Assembly (NCBI GenBank): GCA_018400535.1
Contig: JAGYMQ010000089.1
Coordinates: 1 to 51,854, forward strand
Direction: 5' to 3'
Source of the DNA: Candidatus Cloacimonadota bacterium
GTDB lineage: Bacteria > Cloacimonadota > Cloacimonadia > Cloacimonadales > TCS61
Length of the DNA stretch: 51,854 bases
Shown: one piece after another, positions 37,999 through 49,100 of the stretch
How the letters are laid out: every line of letters begins with the position of its first letter
Position numbering within the stretch: the stretch's first letter is position 1
The notes under the pieces: generated by a model
Databases searched by the model: none
What the model was told of the DNA's origin: nothing
Seen by the model: only the letters and a program-made list of their open reading frames with translations
Made by a program: the position numbers and the translations under genes

Positions 37999-40900
37999 AT
38001 GTATAAAAATTTTTTTATGATATTATTTGTGATTTTGTTGCCTTTTATGATAGAAGCTACATCAAGTTTACAGATAATTTCCCAGTCTGACCAGGCCTTG
38101 AATTTATCCTTTGAGCTTCAAAACTATGACCTGAACGAAGTGAAGATCAACGGCAAGCATTACAAAAAAATTGTAGCCCAAGAGAATTTTCTTCCCAACC
38201 AATCAGGGGCGCCTGATCTCCCCACCTATAGCAATTTCATCTGTCTTCCACAAAATGCCAGGATAAAAATGAGCTATAATATAGGGAAGAGGGAGATTTA
38301 CAAGAATATATTAATTTCTCCAGCTCCAGTTATTCCTTGGGAAAATGAACCGGGCCCATTGGTTTATAACGAAAATGCTGCAATTTATCAGCAGGACGAA
38401 CTTTATCCGTTGCAACCGGTAAAGATTTCCAAAAAAACAAAAATTCGAGGTATCGATGCTGTGATCATCTCAATTTCGCCTTTTCAATATAATCCTGTGC
38501 AGCGAGAATTGCAATTGCTCCACGATATTGAGATAAAAATCGATTTCACCGGTGGAAATAAACAGTTTGGCGAAAGAAGATTGCGAAATCCTTATTGGGA
38601 TCAACTTTTTCAAAATATTTTTTTGAATGCTGCTGTTCTCGACAATGTCGAATACTCTTTCTCGCAAGGAAGACCAGATGGCTATGAATATCTGATCATT
38701 TCTCCTGATGATCCAATATTTTTGAACTGGGCAGATTCGATCAGAGTATTCCGCAATGAACAGGGGATAAAAACAGGTATCGTTACTACAACAGAAATTG
38801 GCAGTAATTCAGCAGTAGCGATCGAAAATTATATAAATAATGCCTATGAAAGCTGGGATATTCCACCTGTAGCTATCTTGATCCTGGGAGATTATGGCAC
38901 GACGGGAAATACTGTGGCAGCCCCGATTTGGAATGGATATTGTGCTTCCGATCATATCTATGCAGATGTTGATAATAACGATCAAGAAGATATTATCCTG
39001 GCACGAATTGCAGCTCAAAATGAATCGCATCTTTCCAGTATGATCACAAAATTTATGAATTATGAGCGTAATCCACCTACAAATCCCGAATTTTATAATC
39101 ATCCAATTACTGCTTTGGGCTGGCAGACTGAGCGCTGGTTCCAAATCTGTTCAGAAGCTGTTGGTGGTTTTTGGAATAATGCTCTGGATAAAAATCAGAC
39201 GCGCATCAATGAAATCTATGACGGAAATCCAGCCATTGATCCCTGGTCAACAGCAACAAACACGAATATCATTATGAATGTTTTTGGTCCGGATGGATTA
39301 GACTATATTCCAGATTCGCCTGCTGTGCTCGGCGGCTGGAATGGTGGTTCAGCTGTTGATATTAATAATTCAATAAATAACGGTGCTTTCATGATGCTGC
39401 ATCGTGATCACGGCGGAGTTACAGGCTGGGGAGAACCTGACTACGATATCAATGATTTGAGTGGATTATCGAATGAAGACCCAATATTTGTTTTCTCGAT
39501 AAATTGTCTCACTGGAAAATATAATTATGGTGGAACTTGCTTTGCAGAAGCTTTTCATCGTCACGAATACGGAGCGCTCGGCTTGATAGCTGCTTCAGAA
39601 GTTTCCTATTCTTTTGTGAATGATACTTTTGTCTGGGGAATGTTTGACGAAATGTGGCCAGATTTTCTTCCCGATATGGGAAATCCACCTACTTCTTCTC
39701 ATTGGATCAGACCAGCTTTTGCTAACGCTGCTGGAAAATATTTCCTGATGCAATCACAATGGCCATATAATACCAATAATAAAGAAGTTACCTATAATCT
39801 TTTTCACCATCACGGAGATGCTTTTAGCTCGGTTTATACCGAAATGCCGCAGCAATTAACTGTTTCTCATTCGGACGAACTCGTTGCTGGTTTGCAAAAT
39901 TTCAGCGTTTCAGCAGATGAAGGCGCGTGGATCGGTTTATCGGTGGACGGAGAATTGATCGCAGCCGCACAAGGAACTGGTGATGTCACTAATCTGAATA
40001 TCCCGCCGCAAACTCCTGATAATGTGATGAAGGTTACAGTCACAAAACAGAATTTTTATCGCTATGAAGGTGAAGTCCAGATCATTTCCCTCGGACAGTA
40101 TGTGATCTGTGATAGCGTTCATTACACAGAAATCGGTGGTTATTTGGATGGAAAATTGCAATCTCTTGATACGCTTTCACTGGATATTGAACTAAAAAAT
40201 ATTGGACTTGAACCTACTTCGGGCGACATTCTTTCCATATTAACTACAGATTCTGACCTGGTCGAAATTTTAGCTGGTGATGCCACAACTTCTCAAATCG
40301 CAGCAACTGATTCTGTTCTTCTGGAAAATGCTTTCGAGATAGCTTTGTTGCAAAATATTCCAGACGAGACAATGATCGAATTTAACGTAATCAACTCTTC
40401 AGGAACAGAAAATTGGAGCAGCACTATCTATCTTCATTGCAATGCTCCGGAGCTGGAATTCAGTTTCTTTTCGATCGAAGCTTTAAATAATGATGATAAT
40501 ATTCTGGAACCCGGCGAAGAAGGTGATATCGATCTTTCCTTTTCAAATATTGGCAGTGGATTCTCTCATGATGCACTTGTTTTGCTAACAACGTCAGATC
40601 CCTATATTACTATCGATGGCGCCAGCAATATCACTCAAATCGCTCCCGATGAAACAGTGTGGACAGATTTTCCCATAAATATTTCTGTCGCTCAAAATTG
40701 CCCGTTGGAATATTTTGCTGAATTGGAGATCATCATCATGGATGTTGGCGGATTGACAACTCAAGCTTCTATGCAATTACCGATCGGATTTTTCTCCCAC
40801 AATTTTGAAAATGGCGAAGGAGAATGGCAACATTATCTCCTTGATGATGATTTCATTGATGAATGGCATCTGGAAGATTTTCGCAATAACACATTTGGCG

Positions 40901-41652
40901 GAAATTATTCTATGAAATGCGGAGGTTCAGGATCAGCAAACTATGGAAATTTTATCTATGCCGCTTTGGAAATGCCTGAAATCGAACTGGTTGAAAATAC
41001 AAGAATAAAATTCTTTCACTGGATGGACGTAGGCGCAAATAATAATGGAGTTACCTGGGATGGCGGTTTGATCGAAATTTCTGTCAACAATGGTGAATGG
41101 GAGCAGATCGCTCCTGTCGGCGGGTATCCTTGCACGACTCTAAATCTACCAAATTCGCCATTTATTCCTGAAACAGAAGTTTTTGCTGGCACATTTGATT
41201 GGCAGGAAGAAGAAATCGATCTGTCAGATTATTCTGGAACAGCTAAATTACGCTTTGTGATGGGTAGTGCTGGTTTAATTACGGGCGAAGGTTGGTATAT
41301 TGACGATGTGAATATCATGAATTATACGGAAACACAAACTGAGATCGTCCCAGAAATTGGAACAAAATTATTGGGAAACTACCCCAATCCCTTCAATCCG
41401 ACCACTACGATCAATTTTAGCTCTCAACAGAACGAAAAGATCGAAATTAATATCTTTAATTTGAAAGGACAAATCGTAAAAACTTTTGAGTGCCGTGTTG
41501 ATCCAGAAAATTTGAATTCTCCTTTCACTCATTCATTTATTTGGGATGGAAAAGATGAAAATGATAGACCTGTCGGAAGCGGCGTTTATTTCTATCAAAT
41601 GAAAGCAGACGGGAAGGCTGTAGCCAGCAGAAAAATGCTGCTTTTAAAATAG
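37999..41652 (+). CDS. Secreted gingipain-like C25 cysteine protease with T9SS-type C-terminal sorting domain
   Basis: DGYEYLIISPDDPIFLNWADSIRVFRNEQGIKTGI, AILILGDYG, MMLHRDHGGVTGWGEPDY (catalytic His), IFVFSINCLTGKYN (catalytic Cys). C-terminus LLGNYPNPFNPTTTINF...SGVYFYQMKADGKAVASRKMLLLK. Confidence 0.9.
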   Translation: MYKNFFMILFVILLPFMIEATSSLQIISQSDQALNLSFELQNYDLNEVKINGKHYKKIVAQENFLPNQSGAPDLPTYSNFICLPQNARIKMSYNIGKREIYKNILISPAPVIPWENEPGPLVYNENAAIYQQDELYPLQPVKISKKTKIRGIDAVIISISPFQYNPVQRELQLLHDIEIKIDFTGGNKQFGERRLRNPYWDQLFQNIFLNAAVLDNVEYSFSQGRPDGYEYLIISPDDPIFLNWADSIRVFRNEQGIKTGIVTTTEIGSNSAVAIENYINNAYESWDIPPVAILILGDYGTTGNTVAAPIWNGYCASDHIYADVDNNDQEDIILARIAAQNESHLSSMITKFMNYERNPPTNPEFYNHPITALGWQTERWFQICSEAVGGFWNNALDKNQTRINEIYDGNPAIDPWSTATNTNIIMNVFGPDGLDYIPDSPAVLGGWNGGSAVDINNSINNGAFMMLHRDHGGVTGWGEPDYDINDLSGLSNEDPIFVFSINCLTGKYNYGGTCFAEAFHRHEYGALGLIAASEVSYSFVNDTFVWGMFDEMWPDFLPDMGNPPTSSHWIRPAFANAAGKYFLMQSQWPYNTNNKEVTYNLFHHHGDAFSSVYTEMPQQLTVSHSDELVAGLQNFSVSADEGAWIGLSVDGELIAAAQGTGDVTNLNIPPQTPDNVMKVTVTKQNFYRYEGEVQIISLGQYVICDSVHYTEIGGYLDGKLQSLDTLSLDIELKNIGLEPTSGDILSILTTDSDLVEILAGDATTSQIAATDSVLLENAFEIALLQNIPDETMIEFNVINSSGTENWSSTIYLHCNAPELEFSFFSIEALNNDDNILEPGEEGDIDLSFSNIGSGFSHDALVLLTTSDPYITIDGASNITQIAPDETVWTDFPINISVAQNCPLEYFAELEIIIMDVGGLTTQASMQLPIGFFSHNFENGEGEWQHYLLDDDFIDEWHLEDFRNNTFGGNYSMKCGGSGSANYGNFIYAALEMPEIELVENTRIKFFHWMDVGANNNGVTWDGGLIEISVNNGEWEQIAPVGGYPCTTLNLPNSPFIPETEVFAGTFDWQEEEIDLSDYSGTAKLRFVMGSAGLITGEGWYIDDVNIMNYTETQTEIVPEIGTKLLGNYPNPFNPTTTINFSSQQNEKIEINIFNLKGQIVKTFECRVDPENLNSPFTHSFIWDGKDENDRPVGSGVYFYQMKADGKAVASRKMLLLK

Positions 41653-41744
41653 CAATATATAAAAACATAAGCATTAATTCATCAATATTCGTTTTGATAG
41701 ATGATGGTCAATAATTTTATGATCGCAATTGAGTGAGAGGAAAA

Positions 41745-42347
41745 ATGCAGATAATTTTTTCCGAGCAAGCTCTAACTTATATACTTCCCATTTTGATCTT
41801 CATTTCTCGCATCTTCGATGTGACGCTGGGAACGATACGCATTATCTTTGTCAATCGAGGAATGCGTTTTCTGGCACCGATCATTGGATTTTTTTAAGTT
41901 CTGATCTGGTTGATCGTCATCAGCAGAGTGATGCAGGATATCAATTCGCCACTCAATTATATTGCCTATGCTGGTGGTTTTGCGATGGGAAATTTTATAG
42001 GAATTCTCATTGAGCAAAAATTGGCGGTCGGCATCACATTGATCAGGATCATTACCAGCAAAAAGGCAAATGAATTGCTGAAAGAATTTCGATCAAAGGG
42101 TTATGCGGTGATCAATGTTCCGGCATTAGCGAATGGTGGAAAGGTTGAGATCATCTTTTTGCCAGCGCGTCGCAAAGATATCAGAAATATTATTTCCACA
42201 GTGAAACAGTATAATCCAAACGCTTTTTATACGATCGAAGATGTTCGTCAGCTCAGTCAAGGTGCTTTACCTGATATTTCTTATAATTCCAGACACTGGT
42301 TTAGTCCGTGGCATAGATTATTTCGTTATCGGCGCAAGACCAAATAG
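41745..42347 (+). pseudogene. DUF2179/DUF5698 (UPF0316)-family membrane protein interrupted by one in-frame TAA
   Basis: [95 protein letters not shown]... TAA at 41895-41897, both halves in the same frame. Confidence 0.8.
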
Positions 42348-42444
42348 AACGGTTGGGGTAAAAAATCAAATTTAATATAAAAACCATTTGACACCTGAAC
42401 CGTTATTTTTACTTTGGCGTCTCATAAATTTATAAGTGTATTCA

Positions 42445-42519
42445 GGGCCTGTAACTCAGTGGTAGAGTATCTGCCTTTTAAGCAGAGAGTCGATGGTTCG
42501 AATCCATCCAGGCTCACCA
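42445..42519 (+). tRNA. tRNA-Lys(TTT)
   Basis: Acceptor gggcctg/caggctc; anticodon stem tctgc-cttttaa-gcaga; T arm gatggttcgaatccatc; encoded CCA. Confidence 0.95.
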
Positions 42520-42527
42520 TATTCGGC

Positions 42528-42602
42528 GTCCCGTTGGTCTAGTGGTTAGGACTCAGGATTTTCATTCCTGCAGCAGGGGTTCGACTCCCCTACGGGATAC
42601 CA
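42528..42602 (+). tRNA. tRNA-Glu(TTC)
   Basis: Acceptor gtcccgt/acgggat; anticodon stem cagga-ttttcat-tcctg; T arm ggggttcgactcccc; encoded CCA. Confidence 0.95.
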
Positions 42603-42606
42603 TTTT

Positions 42607-42636
42607 AAAAGAGCTGCAATTGTGGCTCTTTTTTTA
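42607..42636. terminator. Bidirectional terminator between tRNA-Glu and selB
   Basis: aaaagagctgca-attgtggctctttttt hairpin with A/T tails. Confidence 0.7.
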
Positions 42637-44550
42637 TTTGTTTTTCAAGACCCGGAATTCGTCTTTGCGCAGAGTCATTCCAATCCCATCAAAATATTCC
42701 AATAATAAGATCGCTGTTGTCCGATTGGTCGATAGAAGGTCTCTGAATTCTGACAATCTAATGCCTTCAGGATGCTTATCCAAATAAGATCTGAGCACAT
42801 TTTCCGCTTGTTTCAAAAAAGATGAAAGGAAATATTTTCCTTCCAGAACACTCAATATCTTTTGTTCAAAAAAATAGGATAGCATCTGTTTGAGCATATT
42901 TTCACTGATCTTTGGAAATTCTTTTCGAATGTTTTGAAAACTGTGTGCCAGCTCTCCGTTTTGTTTAAAATAAGTTTCGATCTCATTCAATCTGGATCGC
43001 AATTTTGCCTTGATTTGAATTTTGTGTTTTGCTAATTTCCAGCTCTCACCGATTTTCTCAATTTTGTGATGGTTCGCTAATTCTGATAATATATTTTCCA
43101 AAACTATTTCGGCATTTTTTTTCTTTTCTCTAGAAAAAAAGCTTTTCATCTCTTTTGAGGTTAAGCCATTTTCCAGCAGCGGATTTTGCTGATGATGAAT
43201 GGCTAATTGCTTTAGAATTTTTTGTTGATATTTTTTCCACAATTTTTCGGTGAGAAAGACCAATTCATTTTCATCCCAAAAAACAACAATGTCTCTGACA
43301 GCATTTTTTTTGATAAATTCAGCTATTTCTTGCGGTGTTTGATTGATCATCTGAGAAATTTCTGTGTGAGAAATCGCTCGATTCACTTTATTTACTTCTG
43401 CCCAGATGATCTCTTCCAAATTTCCTGAAGCAATTCCTTCCACGATCCTGATCTGTTTACGACGTTTGCGACGATGATGCAATGGATAGGGATCAACAAC
43501 TGAACCACCGCCCAAAGTGAGATCGCCAGAAGAATTCCTGATCACAAATTTATCGCCAAATTGCACGATGATCTTCTGTGGAAGATAAATCTGTGCTAAA
43601 CTGGTTTGTCTCTTTTCCAAACTTTCTTTGTTCAATAAATGCATTTTGGCGAACAAACGGTTAGCTCCAAATAAAAAGATCACATTACTCCAATTTCCTA
43701 AGTGGCGATCTGCAAAAATCGTAACTTTGACATCGATAAGATCGCTGGCTTGGATCAAACTGTCTGATAGAGCCATTCCTGTCTGGATCTCTTCATGCTT
43801 TGCTCCGGTAATATTCAGAGAAGCGCGATCTCCAGCAAAGATCTTTTCTACTTCTTCGCCGTGATGCTGCAAAGCTCTGATCCGCAGTTCTTTGTGTGCT
43901 GGCAACAAATAGATATTGTCCTTTCTGGAGATCGAACCGGAAATCACCGAACCATTCACTATTGTTCCAAATCCCTTTTTGGAAAAGAAGCGATCGATAT
44001 ACATACGAAAAATGCCTGCACTATCTTTCACATTCACTTTTTCACACAGTTCTATTATTGATGTGATCAATTCGGGAATTCCTTTTTTGGAACGAGAAGA
44101 AACTTCTAGAATAGGAGCATTTTTCAGAAAAGTATCAGAAGTAAATTCTTTGATCTCATCTTTAGATAAAGCCAGAAGTTCTTCATCGACCAGATCGATT
44201 TTTGTGAGGACGATCAGACCATATTTGATCTGCAGCATTTGCATGATCTGCAAATGTTCTTCTGTTTGAGGCATTACGCCTTCATCTGCAGCAATGATCA
44301 ACAGCACCAAATCAATACCAGCAGCTCCTGCAACCATCGTTTTGATGAAATCAACATGGCCCGGCACATCAACAATCCCGATGCTGTTGCCATTCGGTAG
44401 ATCAAGGTGTGAAAAGCCAAGATTTATCGTGATCCCGCGTTCTTTTTCCTGCTTGTGTGTATCACAATCAAAACCAGTCAATGCCTTGATCAATTCTGTC
44501 TTTCCATGATCGACATGACCAGCTGTACCTAAGATCAAATGTTTTTTCAT
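42634..44550 (-). CDS. selB: Selenocysteine-specific elongation factor SelB
   Basis: GTAGHVDHGKTELIKALTGFDCDTHKQEKERGITINLGF, DVPGHVDFIKTMVAGAAGIDLVLLIIAADEGVMPQTEEHL, TKIDLV; long C-terminal winged-helix extension. Confidence 0.95.
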   Translation of the reverse strand: MKKHLILGTAGHVDHGKTELIKALTGFDCDTHKQEKERGITINLGFSHLDLPNGNSIGIVDVPGHVDFIKTMVAGAAGIDLVLLIIAADEGVMPQTEEHLQIMQMLQIKYGLIVLTKIDLVDEELLALSKDEIKEFTSDTFLKNAPILEVSSRSKKGIPELITSIIELCEKVNVKDSAGIFRMYIDRFFSKKGFGTIVNGSVISGSISRKDNIYLLPAHKELRIRALQHHGEEVEKIFAGDRASLNITGAKHEEIQTGMALSDSLIQASDLIDVKVTIFADRHLGNWSNVIFLFGANRLFAKMHLLNKESLEKRQTSLAQIYLPQKIIVQFGDKFVIRNSSGDLTLGGGSVVDPYPLHHRRKRRKQIRIVEGIASGNLEEIIWAEVNKVNRAISHTEISQMINQTPQEIAEFIKKNAVRDIVVFWDENELVFLTEKLWKKYQQKILKQLAIHHQQNPLLENGLTSKEMKSFFSREKKKNAEIVLENILSELANHHKIEKIGESWKLAKHKIQIKAKLRSRLNEIETYFKQNGELAHSFQNIRKEFPKISENMLKQMLSYFFEQKILSVLEGKYFLSSFLKQAENVLRSYLDKHPEGIRLSEFRDLLSTNRTTAILLLEYFDGIGMTLRKDEFRVLKNK

Positions 44551-44739
44551 ATCATTTTCCTTTCAACGGAAAATTTTCTAATACTTTTTTTCAGTCAAGC
44601 AGAGATATGATCTTCTTTTTTGTTAAACGATGTTTCCAAGCGAGAGATATTTTTTCATCACGATTGAATATCGATCAAAAATCTTGACACCAAATCAAGC
44701 ATATAAATTTTGCAAAACATAATGTGTTTCTTTGAATGT

Positions 44740-44826
44740 GCCGAAGTGGTGAAATTGGTAGACGCAGTGGATTCAAAATCCTCCGAGTTTTTACTCGTGC
44801 CGGTTCGAGTCCGGCCTTCGGCACCA
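44740..44826 (+). tRNA. tRNA-Leu(CAA)
   Basis: gccgaag/cttcggc acceptor; long variable arm (ctccgagtttttactcgtg); loop ttcaaaa (anticodon CAA); T arm gccggttcgagtccggc; encoded CCA. Confidence 0.95.
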
Positions 44827-44919
44827 TAAATTTTGGAGGTTGCTCATTTTTTCTGTAATATTGTGGCAATTGAAAGAAGCCGATTTTTTATTTTTACAAT
44901 TTTTTTAGGAGGAATTTAT

Positions 44920-46131
44920 ATGAAATTTAAAACGATATATCTGGTGATACTGATGATGATGGTGATGCCGATGCTTTCCCATGCCGTTTCCAATGCTGCT
45001 GTGATCTTTCTTTTAATTGAACCTGGCTCACACGCCAGTGCAATGGGCGAAGCTTATGTAGCGCAGGTCGATGACGCTTTCGCCGCCTATTGGAATACCG
45101 GCGCAATGGCCTTTAATCGTAAAACACAATTCGCCAGCATGTATTCCAATTGGTTCGGTGAAGTTTTCAACGATATGTATTATTTTTACATCGCTGGAAA
45201 TAATTACGTGGAAGATATTGGGAATCTTGGCTTTAGTGCCACCTATATGACTTACGGCGAACAAACTTATACCGAAGATGATGGTGAAGAATTTGAAACT
45301 TTCGAAAGTTATGATATTTCACTTGCTGCGACTTATGCTTACCAATTGAGCCGAAGAGCTGGTATGGGTTTGGCTTTCAAATTCATCCTCAGCGATCTGG
45401 CGCCAAGAGGACAGGGAGAAACTGAACCGGTGAAAGGACAAGGCATGAGCTATGCTTTTGATATTGGTGTGAAACATCAGGGTGTGGATTTTGGAAAAAT
45501 TCTTGTATCTCCCTATAACGGTGTTCTTTATGCCTATAATGGGATCGCTTACCTTACCGGATTGTCGCGAGCTGGCTATTCCAATTTCAGCACTCCAGTA
45601 GATAAGCTCGATTTTGGCCTGAATTTTCAAAATATTGGTCCAGATATTACCTATATAAATAAATCTCAAGCTGATCCATTACCAATGAATTGGAGAATGG
45701 GATTCTCCTATCGATTTCTCGAATCCAGATACAACAAATTATCGTTAAATGCTGATATGAACAAAGTTCTGGCGAATGATGATCCTGTTTATAAAAGAAT
45801 ATTTACCGCCTGGTTTGATGATTTCAATACTCAAACCGATGATCAAGGTAATGAGATCAACGATTTCTCTTCTATCAATAATTTTATCAATTCTATCGAA
45901 GTGCGCGAAATTGTCTGGAATCTTGGCGTCGAGTATGTTTATCTTGATCTTTTATCTTTGCGAACTGGTTACATAGCAGACCGCGCTGGTGATATTATGG
46001 GCGTTTCTTTCGGCGCAGGTTTTCATTACACATTCAACGATGAATATCTGGTGAATATTGATTATGGCTTCCAACCCGGTGGTGGATTGCAGGATTACAA
46101 TCAAACGCTGTCAGTCAAATTAGAATTCTAA
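44920..46131 (+). CDS. PorV/PorQ-family outer membrane beta-barrel protein
   Basis: Signal peptide MKFKTIYLVILMMMVMPMLSHA, then AAVIFLLIEPGSHASAMGEAYVAQVDDAFAAYWNTGAMA; C-terminal aromatic ending VKLEF. ATG at 44920 with aggagg. Confidence 0.85.
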   Translation: MKFKTIYLVILMMMVMPMLSHAVSNAAVIFLLIEPGSHASAMGEAYVAQVDDAFAAYWNTGAMAFNRKTQFASMYSNWFGEVFNDMYYFYIAGNNYVEDIGNLGFSATYMTYGEQTYTEDDGEEFETFESYDISLAATYAYQLSRRAGMGLAFKFILSDLAPRGQGETEPVKGQGMSYAFDIGVKHQGVDFGKILVSPYNGVLYAYNGIAYLTGLSRAGYSNFSTPVDKLDFGLNFQNIGPDITYINKSQADPLPMNWRMGFSYRFLESRYNKLSLNADMNKVLANDDPVYKRIFTAWFDDFNTQTDDQGNEINDFSSINNFINSIEVREIVWNLGVEYVYLDLLSLRTGYIADRAGDIMGVSFGAGFHYTFNDEYLVNIDYGFQPGGGLQDYNQTLSVKLEF

Positions 46132-46134
46132 AAT

Positions 46135-49100
46135 ATGAAAAAAACAGTCCTGTCGTTTTTGATAGCAGCAGGGATTTTTTTGCCAAATTATCTTTGGGGA
46201 ACAAAATTAGCTGTTCAAAAACGAACGACAAAACATCATAAAGTAAGCCAGAAAATTCATCCTGCCGAGGAATACTTTTATCAAAATGGTTTCACAAAAA
46301 GTCAGTTTCGCAGTTCAAATAAAGTATTAATATTGTTATTAGAATTTGTAGCAGACAGCGTTTCTTTATCTACAGGGAATGGAAAATTTATTCAAGATCC
46401 AGCCGATTATCCCATAACTTTGGGCAGACCGCCTCACGATCATCAATATTTTGAACAGATCGCCGAAGCGCTTTATCACTACTATGATGCAGTCAGCTAT
46501 GGTTCATTGCAATTGGATATCGATGTTTTCCCCTATTCTGAAAGAGGAGATTTCCAAGCATATCAACTACCAAAAAAAATGGGTTATTACAATCCTGGAA
46601 TGGATGATTATGATCTGATGATCGAAAGATTCGAAGAATATTTTCAAGATGCCTTTGCAGAAGCGGATAAAGACGAAGATATAGATTTCAGTCAATATGC
46701 TCATTTTATGTTCATTCATGCTGGATCAGACTGGCAGCACGATATTTTGGGAGATTCTCCCCATGATATTCCATCATTTTTCATCCAGGTGGGAGACGGC
46801 AAAGAGGCGATCGTTGATGGAAATGTCGTGATAGATCATGCTTGCAATGTTCCCGAAACGATTACGCAGGATATCGATATTGATGATACGGGTATTTATA
46901 CGGAAATCTACAATTATGGAGTAATTAATAGCGTTCTTGTGCATGAATTCGGGCATTCACTAGGTTTTGTCGATCTTTATAACACCTACAATTTTTCTCC
47001 GGAAGTTGGATATTATGATATTATGGATAGTGGCGGTTCGGGAATTTTGAGTTTTGCTTACGATGAAGATAATGATGGAAATTATGATACTTACTACAAT
47101 ATTGAAGGTTCTTTTCCTGCCTTTCCCAGCGTTTGGTCCCGTCTGATCCCTTTCGAAGACTATTATCGTCAAGCTGGCATTCTGAAAGATATCGATGAAT
47201 TACAATTTGGCAAAGAGATCACGCTCTTGCCAGCAGAAAATAAATTGGATAGTCGCACTCTCACAGATTCCAGCACTTATTTTGTGAAAATTCCACTCAA
47301 TGAAAAAGAATATGTTTTGTTGGAAAATCGACAGGTCGATCCGGATGGTGATGGTGGAACTTATATCTGGACTTCTCCTGATACGACCGTCATTCTGCAT
47401 CCAACTTATCCGCCTGATAATCCTGATTGCAGCAACAATTATGAATACGATTTTTTATTACCTGGTTGGGTCGATGATGAGTATAACAGTTATGGCGGCG
47501 GAATTCTTGCCTGGCACATCGACGAAGAAATTATGTTCTCCAACGATAATTTTGCCAATAACAGCATCAATATCTATCATTCCAATCGCGCAGTGCAGAT
47601 CATCGAAGCTGATAATATCCAGGATATTGGAAATGCCAGTTCAATGTTCTGGAAAGGAACTGCTTATGAGCCATATTACAAATTTATGCCGAAAATCGAT
47701 GAAGATGGTTTTTTTACAGGTTGGGATGATGATTACATTCTGAATAATAATGGTGAAATGGAATTTATTGGAACCTACCACAATAACGAATTATCTGCCC
47801 ATTCTTCTCCTGTTTTAGCAACAAAAGCTGGCGATCCTTCCATCTTTTCCATTTATGATATCAGCAGCTGTCCGATCGAATTGAATCACGAACGATCGAT
47901 GTCCTTGAAATTTGGCCTTAATATTTTTGATAATTCGGAAATAATCGCAGAATTTGATTCGATAAAAACTATCGGGAAATTTGGAATTAGTTATACATTC
48001 CAGACAATTCCTGTTCAGTCAGATTCAGCGATCACCTTTTTCAGTAAAATGGAGAATTCCTGGCAGAACTATTTTGGCGTTTCGCAAGCTTTCGCTTTTG
48101 CTCCCGATCAGCCTGTTGTGAGCTTTGATCAAGATCAAGATGGAAATGATGAATATTATTTTTCTCAAAATGATAAATTATGGCAAATTACTCCAGAATC
48201 AATTTCTGAAGAAATGGAATTGGATGCACCGCTCAGTGATACACCGCTTTTTCTTCCCGAGTTCGAAAAATTAATTCTGGCAACTTCGGAATATCTGGCA
48301 ATTAATAGCGAGCGTTTCGATTCGATCAAAAATGCAAAATTAGCGTTCGATGGATTTCATGTCATTGCTTCCACTCGTGAAAGTATTTTCCTCATCGATC
48401 CTCAAGTTCCAAATGAATTCGATCGCGTCACCATTCCTGAATTCTCAAGTTCCTATTATCCAGTCTGTTACAAAGATATTGATCCTGTTCACAATGCTGT
48501 TTTCATCCAAAATGAGCAGGGCGATATTTTCAAAATCCAAGCAGGTAAAGCAGATAAGATATTTTCTCTCTATCCTTACACAACAAGTTTGCCCAGCCAA
48601 TTAGCTATCAGCCGTTTTGGTGGGACCGATCAGGTTTATCTCGTCTTTGGAGCAGGTGATCGTGTTTTTGTGATCACTTTGAATGGCTCTTTGAAAAGCG
48701 GATTTCCAGCATATTTGGAAAATCGTCAGATCAGAGAAAAAGCCTTTTCCAAAATATTATATTTGAATGAAACTTATGTTGCGTTACTTCCAGAAAATAA
48801 TGGGGGATATATTGCTCTCGATGAAAATGCAGAATATCGGATCGAATATTCTTTTTATTGGCAACAAGCTGGGTTGCTTGATCAATTTTGTTGGGATGAA
48901 AATGAAAACTCTCTTGATTATATTTTTGCTGACAGCGAAATGAATTTATATGCTGGGCAGCTGAACAATATTTTTTCCGATCCAATTGAATGGAGCGGTT
49001 ATCGTCACAATTATTTTGCTTGTTATGAGGGAAATATTTCTGAGCAAATTGGGCAACTTGATCTTTTCCATGCTTTTGCCTATCCCAATCCTTCCAAAAC

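Noticed and set aside
42542-42787. 81-aa ORF 42542..42787 (+)
   Set aside because: Overlaps tRNA-Glu and the 3' end of selB; not a credible protein.
44551-44739. Possible tRNA-Sec (selC) near selB
   Set aside because: No 8-bp acceptor/long variable arm structure with a TCA anticodon could be found by eye.
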